A DNA stretch of 64,000 nt from G963664225 sp964538065 (lineage in GTDB: Bacteria > Verrucomicrobiota > Verrucomicrobiia > Limisphaerales > UBA1319). The stretch is from assembly GCA_964538065.1 (NCBI GenBank), contig CAZIDG010000006.1:1-64000 (forward strand). The letters run 5' to 3'. Below the pieces are notes generated by a model that was given only the letters and a program-made list of their open reading frames with translations, did no database searches and had not been told where the DNA came from. Shown here piece after piece: positions 53,739 to 61,720 of this stretch (positions are counted from its first letter, which is position 1; each line of letters opens with the position of its first letter). The position numbers and the translations under genes were made by a program.

Positions 53739-54746
53739 CTAGAACTGGTGGAGAAACTGCGCGTCGTTTTCGTAGAACAGGCGGATGTCGTTGATTCCGT
53801 ACCGGATCATGGCGATGCGCTCGATGCCGAATCCGAAAGCCCAGCCGGTCCAGATTTCCGGATCGTAGCCCACCGTTTCGAACACCTTGGGATGCACCAT
53901 GCCGCAACCGGCGATTTCGAGCCAATCCTTGCCCATCTTGCGCACAAGCGAACTCGAGAAATCGATCTCAAAACTTGGTTCCGTATAGGAGAAATAATGC
54001 GGGCGGAAACGCAGCTTGACCTCCTCACCCAGCAATTCACGGAAGACAAACTCGACCGTGCCCTTGAGATCACCCACGGTCACCCCGCGATCCACGTACA
54101 GTCCTTCGATTTGTTGGAAGGTCGGATTGTGGGTGGCATCGGCGTTGTCCCGGCGGTACACCCGGCCCGGCACAATGATGCGCACCGGAGGGGTCTGCTT
54201 TTCCATGACGCGGATTTGGACGGAGGACGTGTGCGTCCGGAGAAGCATTTTGTTCGAATGCTCAACGTAGAAGGTGTCCTGGGAATCGCGTGCGGGATGG
54301 TCCGCAGGCGTGTTCAGGGCGTCAAAACAGTGATAGTCATCCTCAATTTCAGGGCCATCGGCGACCACAAAACCCAGTTTGCGGAAGATGCGCACGATGT
54401 CTTCGGTCACCTGGGTGAGGGGATGCAGCCGTCCCAGGGCGGGCCGGCGTCCGGGCAGGGTGAAGTCCGTCGGTTCCTTGGGCAGGCAGGCTGCCAGTTC
54501 GAGATCGGACTTGCGCTGAGCCAGGGCGCTTTCCAAGGCGACTTTTCCCTGGTTGATGAGTTTGCCTGCCTGAGGTTTTTCCTCCTTGGACAGGGATCCG
54601 ATCTGTTTCATCAGGGCGGTAAACTTGCCATTGGCGCCGAGGTAATTGACGCGCGCCTGCTCCAGTGCTGCCAGATCCTGGGCGGCGGTGAATTCTGCCA
54701 GCGCCGCTTGTTTGAGAGGTTCTATCTGATCAATAAATGTGGCCAT
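53739..54746 (-). CDS. pheS: Phenylalanyl-tRNA synthetase alpha subunit
   Basis: Catalytic subunit, 335 residues. A coiled-coil N-terminus (LKQAALAEFTAAQDLAALEQ) precedes the class II core: motif 1 with RPALGRLHPLTQVTEDIVRI, motif 2 in MLLRTHTSSVQIRVM and GRVYRRDNADATHNPTFQQI, and motif 3 in GWAFGFGIERIAMIRYGI. No Shine-Dalgarno sequence is visible before the ATG. Instead a hairpin with a T tract ends only six bases upstream, a position suited to attenuation. Confidence 0.97.
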   Translation of the reverse strand: MATFIDQIEPLKQAALAEFTAAQDLAALEQARVNYLGANGKFTALMKQIGSLSKEEKPQAGKLINQGKVALESALAQRKSDLELAACLPKEPTDFTLPGRRPALGRLHPLTQVTEDIVRIFRKLGFVVADGPEIEDDYHCFDALNTPADHPARDSQDTFYVEHSNKMLLRTHTSSVQIRVMEKQTPPVRIIVPGRVYRRDNADATHNPTFQQIEGLYVDRGVTVGDLKGTVEFVFRELLGEEVKLRFRPHYFSYTEPSFEIDFSSSLVRKMGKDWLEIAGCGMVHPKVFETVGYDPEIWTGWAFGFGIERIAMIRYGINDIRLFYENDAQFLHQF

Positions 54747-54752
54747 AAAATG

Positions 54753-54783
54753 AAAAACGGGCGATCCGCCAAGGGTCGCCCGT
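54753..54783 (-). terminator. Hairpin with T tract directly before pheS, possible attenuator
   Basis: Minus strand: ACGGGCGACCC-type arm pairing with its near complement (one G-T pair) over 11 bp, then five T. It lies between rplT and pheS and ends next to the pheS start. It could end the rpmI-rplT transcript or control entry into pheST. Confidence 0.6.
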
Positions 54784-54790
54784 AACTGTT

Positions 54791-54796
54791 ATTATA
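54791..54796 (-). promoter_or_regulatory. Consensus -10 element (TATAAT) before pheS
   Basis: A perfect TATAAT on the minus strand, just upstream of the hairpin. The matching -35 region is poor (no TTGACA-like hexamer at 16-18 bases), so promoter status is uncertain. Confidence 0.35.
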
Positions 54797-54833
54797 AAAT
54801 GTCTTAACGCCGATGATGGCGAGCCGTGGCCGG

Positions 54834-55205
54834 TTAGGCCTTGGCCGCCTTGGTCTTCAGCGCCTGTTGGGCGACCTTGACCAATTCGCCAAAAGCGGCG
54901 GCGTCTGTGGCGGCAATGTCGGCCAGGGCCTTGCGGTCCAGGGCCACCTTTGCAGCTTTCAAACCTTCGATCAATCGGCTGTAGGTGATGCCTGCGGCGC
55001 GGGCGGCGCCATTGATGCGCACTTGCCAGAGCGCACGGAAGGTGCGCTTTTTGGCCTTGCGATCACGATAGGAATACTGCAGGCCGTGATCGACCGCGTC
55101 GGAGGCGTAACGATACAGTTTGGAGCGGCGCATGCGAAAGCCCTTGGCGGCTTGCAGCATTCTTGTGCGGCGCTTGCGGGATGCGGGAGCATTTGTAACA
55201 CGCAT
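54834..55205 (-). CDS. rplT: Large ribosomal subunit protein bL20
   Basis: A 123-residue basic protein of normal length. It starts MRVTNAPASRKRRTRMLQAA and continues AKGFRMRRSKLYRYASDAVD, YSYRDRKAKKRTFRALWQVR, INGAARAAGITYSRLIEGLK, all bL20 features. bL20 binds 23S rRNA early in assembly and in several bacteria also represses its own operon. It lies 17 bases after rpmI. Confidence 0.97.
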   Translation of the reverse strand: MRVTNAPASRKRRTRMLQAAKGFRMRRSKLYRYASDAVDHGLQYSYRDRKAKKRTFRALWQVRINGAARAAGITYSRLIEGLKAAKVALDRKALADIAATDAAAFGELVKVAQQALKTKAAKA

Positions 55206-55222
55206 AGTACGGGAAAATGATG

Positions 55223-55432
55223 TTAGTGGCTAAAAGGCAGGTTCTGGGTAATCCGATACGCGTCCGTGGGATCCACCACTTTCGCGGTGCCGAGGTTACG
55301 CCGGCGTTTCGGGCTCTTGGAGGACAGCAAGTGGCGCTTGCCCGCGCCGGGACGGAGCACTTTGCCTTTGGCGCTAATCTTGAAACGTTTAGACACCGCT
55401 TTGCGTGTCTTAATGCCTTTGGGTCGTCGCAT
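55223..55432 (-). CDS. rpmI: Large ribosomal subunit protein bL35
   Basis: A 69-residue basic protein: KGIKTRKAVSKRFKISAKGK, VLRPGAGKRHLLSSKSPKRR, NLGTAKVVDPTDAYRITQ, typical bL35. It is first in the rpmI-rplT-pheS-pheT group. The gene usually found before it, infC, is absent; a 250-base leader with several hairpins precedes it instead. Confidence 0.95.
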   Translation of the reverse strand: MRRPKGIKTRKAVSKRFKISAKGKVLRPGAGKRHLLSSKSPKRRRNLGTAKVVDPTDAYRITQNLPFSH

Positions 55433-55683
55433 AACTCAATTATTCAATAAGGGCGTGCACTCTAATCGCGCGCCTGGCCGGAATCAAGCGTGAATTCAAA
55501 CCCCAACGGCCTTATGCCGTTCGGGGCGGGCGAATTTGACCGCTTTAAACCTAAGTCCCTGCGGTTTCGCAGGTTGCGGTAAAATACAACGCATTCGCCG
55601 GGCGTTTTCCGGCCCTTTAGTGAGCAAAATCTCACCTATAACGACGCTTTTGTCACGAAAAAACATCGATCAATTCCTGTGTT
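55433..55683 (-). promoter_or_regulatory. Structured leader region upstream of rpmI
   Basis: About 250 bases without a gene. Four stable hairpins are visible: 55620-55635 (GTGAG/CTCAC), 55597-55613 (GCCGG/CCGGC), 55558-55573 (CCTGCG/CGCAGG) and 55501-55526 (AACGGC/GCCGTT extended by CCCC/GGGG). Such a leader would suit autoregulation by bL20, known from E. coli and Bacillus subtilis, but the bL20 binding fold could not be confirmed by eye. Confidence 0.45.
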
Positions 55684-58404
55684 CTACTGATTTAGGGTAA
55701 TTTCAATCGAGGGATTGCCGTCCACTTTCAGGATGCCTTGTTTAAGCTGGACGTTGTATTCGTGCGGGGCCTCAAGGGCTGTGTTCCGACCATTGATTGA
55801 CAAGGTTGATTTCTCTGGAAGTCCATTGATCAGAATGTAATACGGGGCTTTTAACCAAGTTCGGACATGAAAACGTATCTGTTTTCCGATGCGTTCCAGC
55901 GAGTCGACCTCGCCCGGTGCATGAATGATCAGGGGAGAACAAACTTGCATGGTGTAAAAGGCGGGTGAGCCATACAGGCGGACAGCGCCTGCCTGCACTG
56001 TGCCGGGATTGATGGCTGGACCGGAACGTTCAAGTATCAGGGGGGCAAAGACATCGGGTAACAGGCCCACTCGCTCCGGATCTGTTGCTGGCCATGTGTA
56101 ATGAATGCCTACCGCGGTTATGGCTTCCGCCAGTTGTTTCCAGGGGCCCGCGGCATCATAGCGGGCGAGATCAAACAATACATCGGCGTATTCCATTCCA
56201 CACCATTGCACTGGCCGTCCCATCCAGACGGGGGACCTCCAGCCGGTGGCCGCCAGGACGGCGATGGTTCCATAAGCGCATGCCTCTGTTCCCATTGGTG
56301 GGACCAGATACACGAAAGGCACCCCCGTCCACGCCCAGTACCGGGCTTCTTCCAGGAAATGGGGATCCCGTGTCAGAATGTAGCCGGTCAGATAAGCCCG
56401 GGCCATGTAGGCTGATGCCAAAATATCTGGAGCATGTAGGGGAATCTCCCAGGTTTGAGCCCCCCGGGGAACGCTGTTGTGATAGGCATCCAATCCCTTC
56501 AATTTATCCAGGGCGCTTTGGATCAGTTCGGGCTCTCCGGAAACCGCGGCCGCTTCGAGGAGTTGGGCAACGACCTGGCCGGTGAGACCGTTTGCATGGC
56601 GGACAAAGTGTGTCCGGCCATAGTCTTCTCCGGTTTTGGGGGCATGATAATACACCAGACCATTGGTTTGGAAACGGCTCAGAAGGGCCGTTGCCTCCTG
56701 GCGGGCTTGTTTGGCGTTGGCGGCCACCCCACCATACACCAGGCTGGCCACCGGATAACGCACATGGCTTACAGAAGCGCTGTTGCGTGAGGCGGGATCG
56801 ACCACGGCCAGGGCAGCATGCTCGACTTCATCTAAACGGCGCTTCAAGGTTTGATCATCTGTTCGTTCTTTCAGCCAGTTCATGAACATGGCGGCATCTG
56901 CTGCGGGCGTGGCGCCAAAGCCAGGCCACACCGCGTGGTGGAAGCGATCGCCCTCGCGGATCCTGGAATCAAGCCAGCCTTGAGCCGCGAGTTTTACATA
57001 TTCAGGCAGGGTATAATCGAGCTTGGGCATGGGCGGCAGGCCGCGTAGAGCAACGTATTGCTGCAGGGCTGGCACCACGCTTTCACCCTGACCGCCAATC
57101 AATTCTGCCCGCAAGACCACGGGCTGGCCGGCATGGATCGCAGTGCCGTCATAAGGCACCAATTCTCCTTCCTGGCGGTTGTGGTCATCACAGCCTGGAA
57201 ACAGAATGCCCATCAAATGGCCTCCGGAAAGGGTCGTGCGGTCAGGTGAATCGAACAGTGCGCAAAAATCCGGCGCATGATCCCAGATGACGCCGACATA
57301 ATGCTCGCGGGCCTGAATGACCATTAAGGGGAGGGTGATTTTGTGATTGGCGGGAACTTGTCGTCGAGATTCCGGGCCCACAAGATCGGCTTCACTGCTG
57401 CTGGGTTCGTTTTCAAGATATTCCAGGCCTGCGAAGAGCGCCTGGTTTTTGTTGGTTCCAAATGTATCCCGACCCGCCACCATTAAAAGCATGGGCAGAA
57501 ACACAGCCGTGCGATCCTGGTCAGTGGTCAGAGTGCATTCATAGTGGATGGCGCCTGGTTTGGCCCCAAGGCCAAAGCTTGTGTGCAGCATCCAATGGCC
57601 CCCTGCCGAGTCCCTGGCTTCCACCGTGCGGGTGATGTTATCCCCGTGGTCCTCCACGTAAGCGGTCACATTGGAGCGGCCCAGATTAATCCAGCGGGTT
57701 TCATTGTTGAGGACATAACCAATCATCGGGGTCGGATGACTGGTGGCCATCGGCAGTCCATCCACTTTCAACTCGAATCCTTCGGGGGCCACCGAAACAG
57801 TCGTATTTCCAGAGGTCAATCGCAACGGGTGGGTGAGTGTTATTTTGTCACTTATGGGCCAGGTTGGTTTTGTGGGCGATGTGCGTTTGGTAAACCGAAT
57901 TGAGGCGATGACAACAGCACCGCGCTCCCCCGGGGGATCAATGCGCAGATGATACCCGTTTCCCAAGGGTGGCACGGGCATGCGAACCTCCACCCAGGAT
58001 GCTGGCCGAACATTAAAACCAACCGATGCCTCTTCGCTCGGTTGGTCCTTATAAAAGAACACCTGGCCCTGGCCTCCGGTTTCGGACTTGAGCCGCATGT
58101 TCAGCCAGAATGGGGTATCTGCGGGATAATCACGCGCAGGACCGACGAAATAGGGATCACGCCCTGTGATGGTCATGGAGAGACCTTCGCTTGAAGGGTG
58201 GAAATCCTTCAGGTCATGCGCTGGTAGCCATTCTGCACATGTTTGCGGCCTGGTGAACTCAAAGTCGGGCAGCACAGGTGCGGCCAGAACCACTGAGGGC
58301 AACCACAGTCCCAACAACCATAATAGGTATCGCATGACCATCAGCATGCGTTGTCTTCTCGACCGTGGCAAGGAGAGTGCAACATGGAGTGGGGGTTTTT
58401 GCAT
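55684..58404 (-). CDS. Large secreted protein of unknown function, possibly a carbohydrate-active enzyme
   Basis: About 880-906 residues. The likely start is one of the clustered ATGs at 58347, 58341 or 58335, giving a signal peptide MRYLLWLLGLWLPSVVLAAP. Residues 30-180 look like a beta-sandwich carbohydrate-binding or concanavalin-like domain (GQGQVFFYKDQPSEEASVGF). A second beta-rich part runs to about 440. From about 460 the sequence turns helical (LPEYVKLAAQGWLDSRIREG, TGQVVAQLLEAAAVSGEPEL, AYMARAYLTGYILTRDPHFL), the pattern of an (alpha/alpha) toroid as in polysaccharide lyases and several glycosidases. A short beta tail ends the protein. No specific family was recognised. Confidence 0.75.
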   Translation of the reverse strand: MQKPPLHVALSLPRSRRQRMLMVMRYLLWLLGLWLPSVVLAAPVLPDFEFTRPQTCAEWLPAHDLKDFHPSSEGLSMTITGRDPYFVGPARDYPADTPFWLNMRLKSETGGQGQVFFYKDQPSEEASVGFNVRPASWVEVRMPVPPLGNGYHLRIDPPGERGAVVIASIRFTKRTSPTKPTWPISDKITLTHPLRLTSGNTTVSVAPEGFELKVDGLPMATSHPTPMIGYVLNNETRWINLGRSNVTAYVEDHGDNITRTVEARDSAGGHWMLHTSFGLGAKPGAIHYECTLTTDQDRTAVFLPMLLMVAGRDTFGTNKNQALFAGLEYLENEPSSSEADLVGPESRRQVPANHKITLPLMVIQAREHYVGVIWDHAPDFCALFDSPDRTTLSGGHLMGILFPGCDDHNRQEGELVPYDGTAIHAGQPVVLRAELIGGQGESVVPALQQYVALRGLPPMPKLDYTLPEYVKLAAQGWLDSRIREGDRFHHAVWPGFGATPAADAAMFMNWLKERTDDQTLKRRLDEVEHAALAVVDPASRNSASVSHVRYPVASLVYGGVAANAKQARQEATALLSRFQTNGLVYYHAPKTGEDYGRTHFVRHANGLTGQVVAQLLEAAAVSGEPELIQSALDKLKGLDAYHNSVPRGAQTWEIPLHAPDILASAYMARAYLTGYILTRDPHFLEEARYWAWTGVPFVYLVPPMGTEACAYGTIAVLAATGWRSPVWMGRPVQWCGMEYADVLFDLARYDAAGPWKQLAEAITAVGIHYTWPATDPERVGLLPDVFAPLILERSGPAINPGTVQAGAVRLYGSPAFYTMQVCSPLIIHAPGEVDSLERIGKQIRFHVRTWLKAPYYILINGLPEKSTLSINGRNTALEAPHEYNVQLKQGILKVDGNPSIEITLNQ

Positions 58405-58539
58405 TGAATGACAGCTTCGGATGGAAGTAGGGACACACGTGCATCAAGAGTGGCGGCAGGTGCAGGGCATGTTTTGGCCTTGCTTCGTGAGCGAGGCGGC
58501 CTCATTTTGACCGCCATCAAAACGATTTGTTAAGACGTT

Positions 58540-59838
58540 ATGGAACATCGGGCCAATAGTGTCCAATTTCGGGTTAGTGGCGGTGCGCCTCTCTGTGGAA
58601 CCATTACTCCTCAGGGAAATAAAAACGAGGCCTTGCCGTTGCTCGCCGCATGCTGCATGACCGATCAACCCGTGGTGCTTGAGAACCTGCCAGAGATCGA
58701 GGATGTCATGATCATGCGGGAAGTGCTCGGTGAATTGGGCGTGGAACTCTCTCCCGAAGGAGCTGAAAACACCGTGCGGATTTGCGCGCGCAAGGAGCCG
58801 GCCTGGCAGTTGCCCGAAAAGTTGTGCTCGCGGTTGCGTGGTTCGGTGACCCTGGCCGGGCCATTGCTGGCGCGTTTGGGCCGCGTGTTCCTGCCCAAGC
58901 CGGGGGGGGATCGCATCGGACGTCGGCGTCTTGACACCCACATTCTCGCCTTGCAGGCGCTCGGCGCGGAGGTGGCAGCAACTCATGAAGGGTACGAATT
59001 AAAGGCCCGTCAGTTGCGTGGAGCGGATATTTTGCTGGATGAGGCATCCGTGACAGGCACCGAAAACGCAGTCTGCGCGGCCGTGCTGGCCCAAGGCGAA
59101 ACGGTGATTCGCAACGCCGCCAGTGAACCCCATGTGCAGGGCTTGTGCCGCATGCTCAGTCAGATGGGGGCCCGCATTGATGGCGTCGGTTCGAATGTGT
59201 TGCGTATCCAGGGCGTGAAGTCGCTCGGCGGGGCGCGTCATCGCATCGGGCCGGATTATCTCGAGGTGGGGAGCTTCATTTCATTGGCCGCTGTGACCCA
59301 TGGAGCCCTGACCATCAAGGACGTCAACTGGCCTGATCTGCGCATGGTCCGTTCGGTGTTCGGGCGTCTGGGCATCGAAGTGCGGGAGCAGGGGAACGAT
59401 CTGCTTGTGCCGGCCGGGCAGTCTCTTGAAATTGCCACGGACCTTGGGGGGGCTGTTGCAAAGGTGGAGGATGCCCCTTGGCCAGGGTTCCCTGCTGATA
59501 TGACATCGGTGGCGCTGGTCACGGCAACGCAATGCCGGGGCACGATTCTCATCCATGAAAAGCTGTTCGAGTCGCGCCTCTTTTTCACAGACAGCCTTAT
59601 CAGCATGGGGGCGCGCATCATCCTTTGTGATCCGCATCGGGCCGTGGTCATGGGCCCCGATCCCTTGCATGCCACGCGCCTGAGCAGCCCCGATATCCGG
59701 GCGGGCATGGCGATGTTGATCGCAGCCTTGTGTGCCGAGGGAACATCGGTGATTCAAAATGTCATTCAAATCGATCGTGGCTTTACGCAGATCGATGAGC
59801 GTTTGCGCCAGCTGGGCGCCCAGATTCAGCGGTGCTGA
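58540..59838 (+). CDS. murA: UDP-N-acetylglucosamine 1-carboxyvinyltransferase with Asp at the catalytic Cys site
   Basis: First committed step of peptidoglycan synthesis: transfers enolpyruvate from PEP to UDP-GlcNAc. The 432 residues show GTITPQGNKNEALPLLAACC with the Lys-Asn pair, LRGSVTLAGPLLARLG, the active loop LPKPGGDRIGRRRLDTH, and NAASEPHVQGLCRMLSQMGA. The usual catalytic Cys (PGGC in E. coli, Cys115) is Asp124 here. The same exchange in Chlamydia, Borrelia and Mycobacterium gives natural fosfomycin resistance. It is convergent with queA, three bases between stops. Confidence 0.95.
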   Translation: MEHRANSVQFRVSGGAPLCGTITPQGNKNEALPLLAACCMTDQPVVLENLPEIEDVMIMREVLGELGVELSPEGAENTVRICARKEPAWQLPEKLCSRLRGSVTLAGPLLARLGRVFLPKPGGDRIGRRRLDTHILALQALGAEVAATHEGYELKARQLRGADILLDEASVTGTENAVCAAVLAQGETVIRNAASEPHVQGLCRMLSQMGARIDGVGSNVLRIQGVKSLGGARHRIGPDYLEVGSFISLAAVTHGALTIKDVNWPDLRMVRSVFGRLGIEVREQGNDLLVPAGQSLEIATDLGGAVAKVEDAPWPGFPADMTSVALVTATQCRGTILIHEKLFESRLFFTDSLISMGARIILCDPHRAVVMGPDPLHATRLSSPDIRAGMAMLIAALCAEGTSVIQNVIQIDRGFTQIDERLRQLGAQIQRC

Positions 59839-59841
59839 CGC

Positions 59842-60915
59842 TTAGTCGATGAACATCGCGTCGCCGTAGCTGAAGAAACGGTACCGCTCGCGGATGGCCT
59901 CCGCATACGCCGCAAGCACCAGTTCGCGTCCCGTGGTCCGGCCTGGGGCAGCCATGGCGCTCACCAGCATTAACAAGGTGGATTTTGGAAGATGAAAATT
60001 GGTGATGAGTGCATTCACCACTTTGAAATCGTAAGGCGGATGAATGAAGAGCCGTGTAGCCCCCTTGGTCGCCACGATGCGCCCGTTGTTCAGTGATGCA
60101 GCGCTTTCGAGCACCCGCACGCTGGTGGTTCCCACCGCCACCACACGGCGGTTCTCGCGCTGCGCCTTTTGAATCGCCACCGCCGTTGCAGCGCTGAGTT
60201 CAAAGCGCTCCTCATGCATGGGATGTTCGTCCAGGTTCTCAACCTTGACAGGCGCAAAAGTCCCCGGCCCCACGTGCAGTGTCACAAATTGTGTCTCCAC
60301 TCCTTTGCGCTTGAGTTCGGATAGCAGTGGCACAGTGAAATGAAGACCCGCAGTGGGCGCAGCCACTGATCCCGGCGGGTCGGCATACACCGTCTGGTAA
60401 CGCACCGAATCCTGGCGGTGCGAACTGGTTTGTTCACGGGCAATATAGGGAGGCAGCGGCACCTCGCCCACGTATTCAAGTGCGCTGTGCAGATCGCTGG
60501 TGCCCGCGAATTGGAGCCGCACATGCCCTTGCGGATTCTTTTCCTGCACCGTCGCGGTGATCTGGCTGGGGGTTCCATTGATGTCAGTAAACCGCAGCAG
60601 GGCGCCTGGTTTCACGCGGCCAGCAGGTTTCATCATCACCCACCAATCATTGAGCCCATTCTCCGAGAGCAGCAGAATTTCAAACTGGCCTCCGGTCTCC
60701 CGCATTCCACGCAATCGTGCCCGGATGACACGCGAGTTGTTCATCACCAGCAAATCGCCCGGCCGCAATAATTCCACGATGTCCCGAAAAACACGGTGCT
60801 CCAGGTGGCCCGTCTCACGATTCAAATGCATGAGACGCGAGGCATCCCGCTCCGGGGCGGGGGCCTGGGCGATCAATTCCTGCGGCAAAACGTAATCAAA
60901 ATCCGACGTGTTCAC
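59842..60915 (-). CDS. queA: S-adenosylmethionine:tRNA ribosyltransferase-isomerase
   Basis: Makes epoxyqueuosine in tRNA by transferring and rearranging the ribosyl part of SAM. The 357 residues are of family length. It opens FDYVLPQELIAQAPAPERDA; then LLRPGDLLVMNNSRVIRARL, YQTVYADPPGSVAAPTAGLH, LHVGPGTFAPVKVENLDEHP, MHEERFELS and ALITNFHLPKSTLLMLVSA follow, all conserved in QueA. No other queuosine gene is in the window. Confidence 0.96.
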   Translation of the reverse strand: MNTSDFDYVLPQELIAQAPAPERDASRLMHLNRETGHLEHRVFRDIVELLRPGDLLVMNNSRVIRARLRGMRETGGQFEILLLSENGLNDWWVMMKPAGRVKPGALLRFTDINGTPSQITATVQEKNPQGHVRLQFAGTSDLHSALEYVGEVPLPPYIAREQTSSHRQDSVRYQTVYADPPGSVAAPTAGLHFTVPLLSELKRKGVETQFVTLHVGPGTFAPVKVENLDEHPMHEERFELSAATAVAIQKAQRENRRVVAVGTTSVRVLESAASLNNGRIVATKGATRLFIHPPYDFKVVNALITNFHLPKSTLLMLVSAMAAPGRTTGRELVLAAYAEAIRERYRFFSYGDAMFID

Positions 60916-61160
60916 TTCCGGGGACTTTTATCAGGTGCGTCCAAGGAAGGAAAGGAGGCGTTTGAAGCCGGGACAACACCGGAACCGCTGTCGGATAATG
61001 GGAAATAATGCCAAATAACAACGGTTAATAATTATGAACACATGCGGCAAAGTTAACAATAAAGCTAGGAGAAAAATGGGAATGACGTTGAAAACAGGGG
61101 CGGTGAATAAGTGGTGAGAAACCTGGGGATAACATCACGCAAAACACTCATCGAAAAGGA

Positions 61161-61188
61161 TTGACCGTGGCCTTCAGTGGAGTAAAGT
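61161..61188 (+). promoter_or_regulatory. Putative sigma-70 type promoter of the dcw cluster
   Basis: TTGACC, 16 bases, TAAAGT, located 54-81 bases before the mraZ start codon. It overlaps three of the GTGG repeats, an arrangement suited to repression by MraZ. Confidence 0.45.
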
Positions 61189-61221
61189 GGGGCCATAAAC
61201 CAGTTTGTGGGTTAAAATGGT
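61167..61221 (+). promoter_or_regulatory. MraZ-box-like array of GTGG repeats
   Basis: GTGG occurs at 61167, 61177, 61187 and 61207, with ATGG at 61217, so the elements keep an exact 10-base register with one missing position at 61197. Known MraZ sites in E. coli are TGGGN repeats with 5-base spacers, which is also a 10-base period. MraZ forms rings that bind such arrays. Confidence 0.65.
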
Positions 61222-61241
61222 TTAGTTTTTACAAGGCTCCG

Positions 61242-61712
61242 ATGTTGACCGCCGGCGACAACAACACAAGCAACCTATGTGGTGAGTTCCAACATGGGGT
61301 GGATGAGAAGCGGCGGCTTCAGGTCCCGGCCAAGTGGCGGACCACCATGCCGGAACCTGTGGAATTTACGCTGGTCTTGTGGCCCCATGGGGAGATGCCT
61401 GATGCGTGCTTGATGGCGCTGACGCCAGGGTTGTGGCAGCAGTTGGTTGATCAACTCAAAGCCATGCCCTTCATGGATCCCAAGGCTCAGGCGCTCCGTC
61501 GGTGGTTTGGTCAGAAGTCATTTCAGGTCACGCTGGACAAATCGGGCCGTTTTGTGGTGCCCGAGGAAATGGCCAAGGCGGTCGGGATCGAAAAAGAAGC
61601 GATGTTTGTTGGCATGGTGGATCGATTTGCGATTTGGAATCCAGAGCGGTATGCCCCGGTGCGGGAGCAGGATCTTCGGAATGCAAACGCAGCGCTGGGC
61701 CTTTTGAAATAA
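61242..61712 (+). CDS. mraZ: Transcriptional regulator MraZ
   Basis: A 156-residue DNA-binding protein with two AbrB-like repeats. The first has EFQHGVDEKRRLQVPAKWRT and the second SFQVTLDKSGRFVVPEEMAK, each with the DxKxR..VP core, and AVGIEKEAMFVGMVDRFAIW follows. The ATG at 61242 has AAGG eight bases upstream and matches the family start; the longer frame from 61161 would include the promoter. It opens the dcw cluster and likely represses it through the GTGG array. Confidence 0.93.
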   Translation: MLTAGDNNTSNLCGEFQHGVDEKRRLQVPAKWRTTMPEPVEFTLVLWPHGEMPDACLMALTPGLWQQLVDQLKAMPFMDPKAQALRRWFGQKSFQVTLDKSGRFVVPEEMAKAVGIEKEAMFVGMVDRFAIWNPERYAPVREQDLRNANAALGLLK

Positions 61713-61720
61713 GGAAGTCT

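Larger units (their letters stand above)
60916..61241 (+). promoter_or_regulatory. Regulatory region between queA and mraZ
   Basis: About 325 bases. The first 200 are AT-rich with no gene. The last 80 carry the mraZ promoter and GTGG repeat array described separately. An upstream in-frame ATG-like extension of mraZ (from 61161) overlaps this array and is not believed to be coding. Confidence 0.55.

Noticed and set aside
53730..54785. A 351-codon plus-strand open frame
   Set aside because: It is the antisense shadow of pheS, whose motifs are unambiguous.
61111..61135. Possible extra GTGG/TGGGG element and a DnaA-box-like TGGGGATAA upstream of mraZ
   Set aside because: It is out of the 10-base register, and a single imperfect 9-mer is expected by chance.
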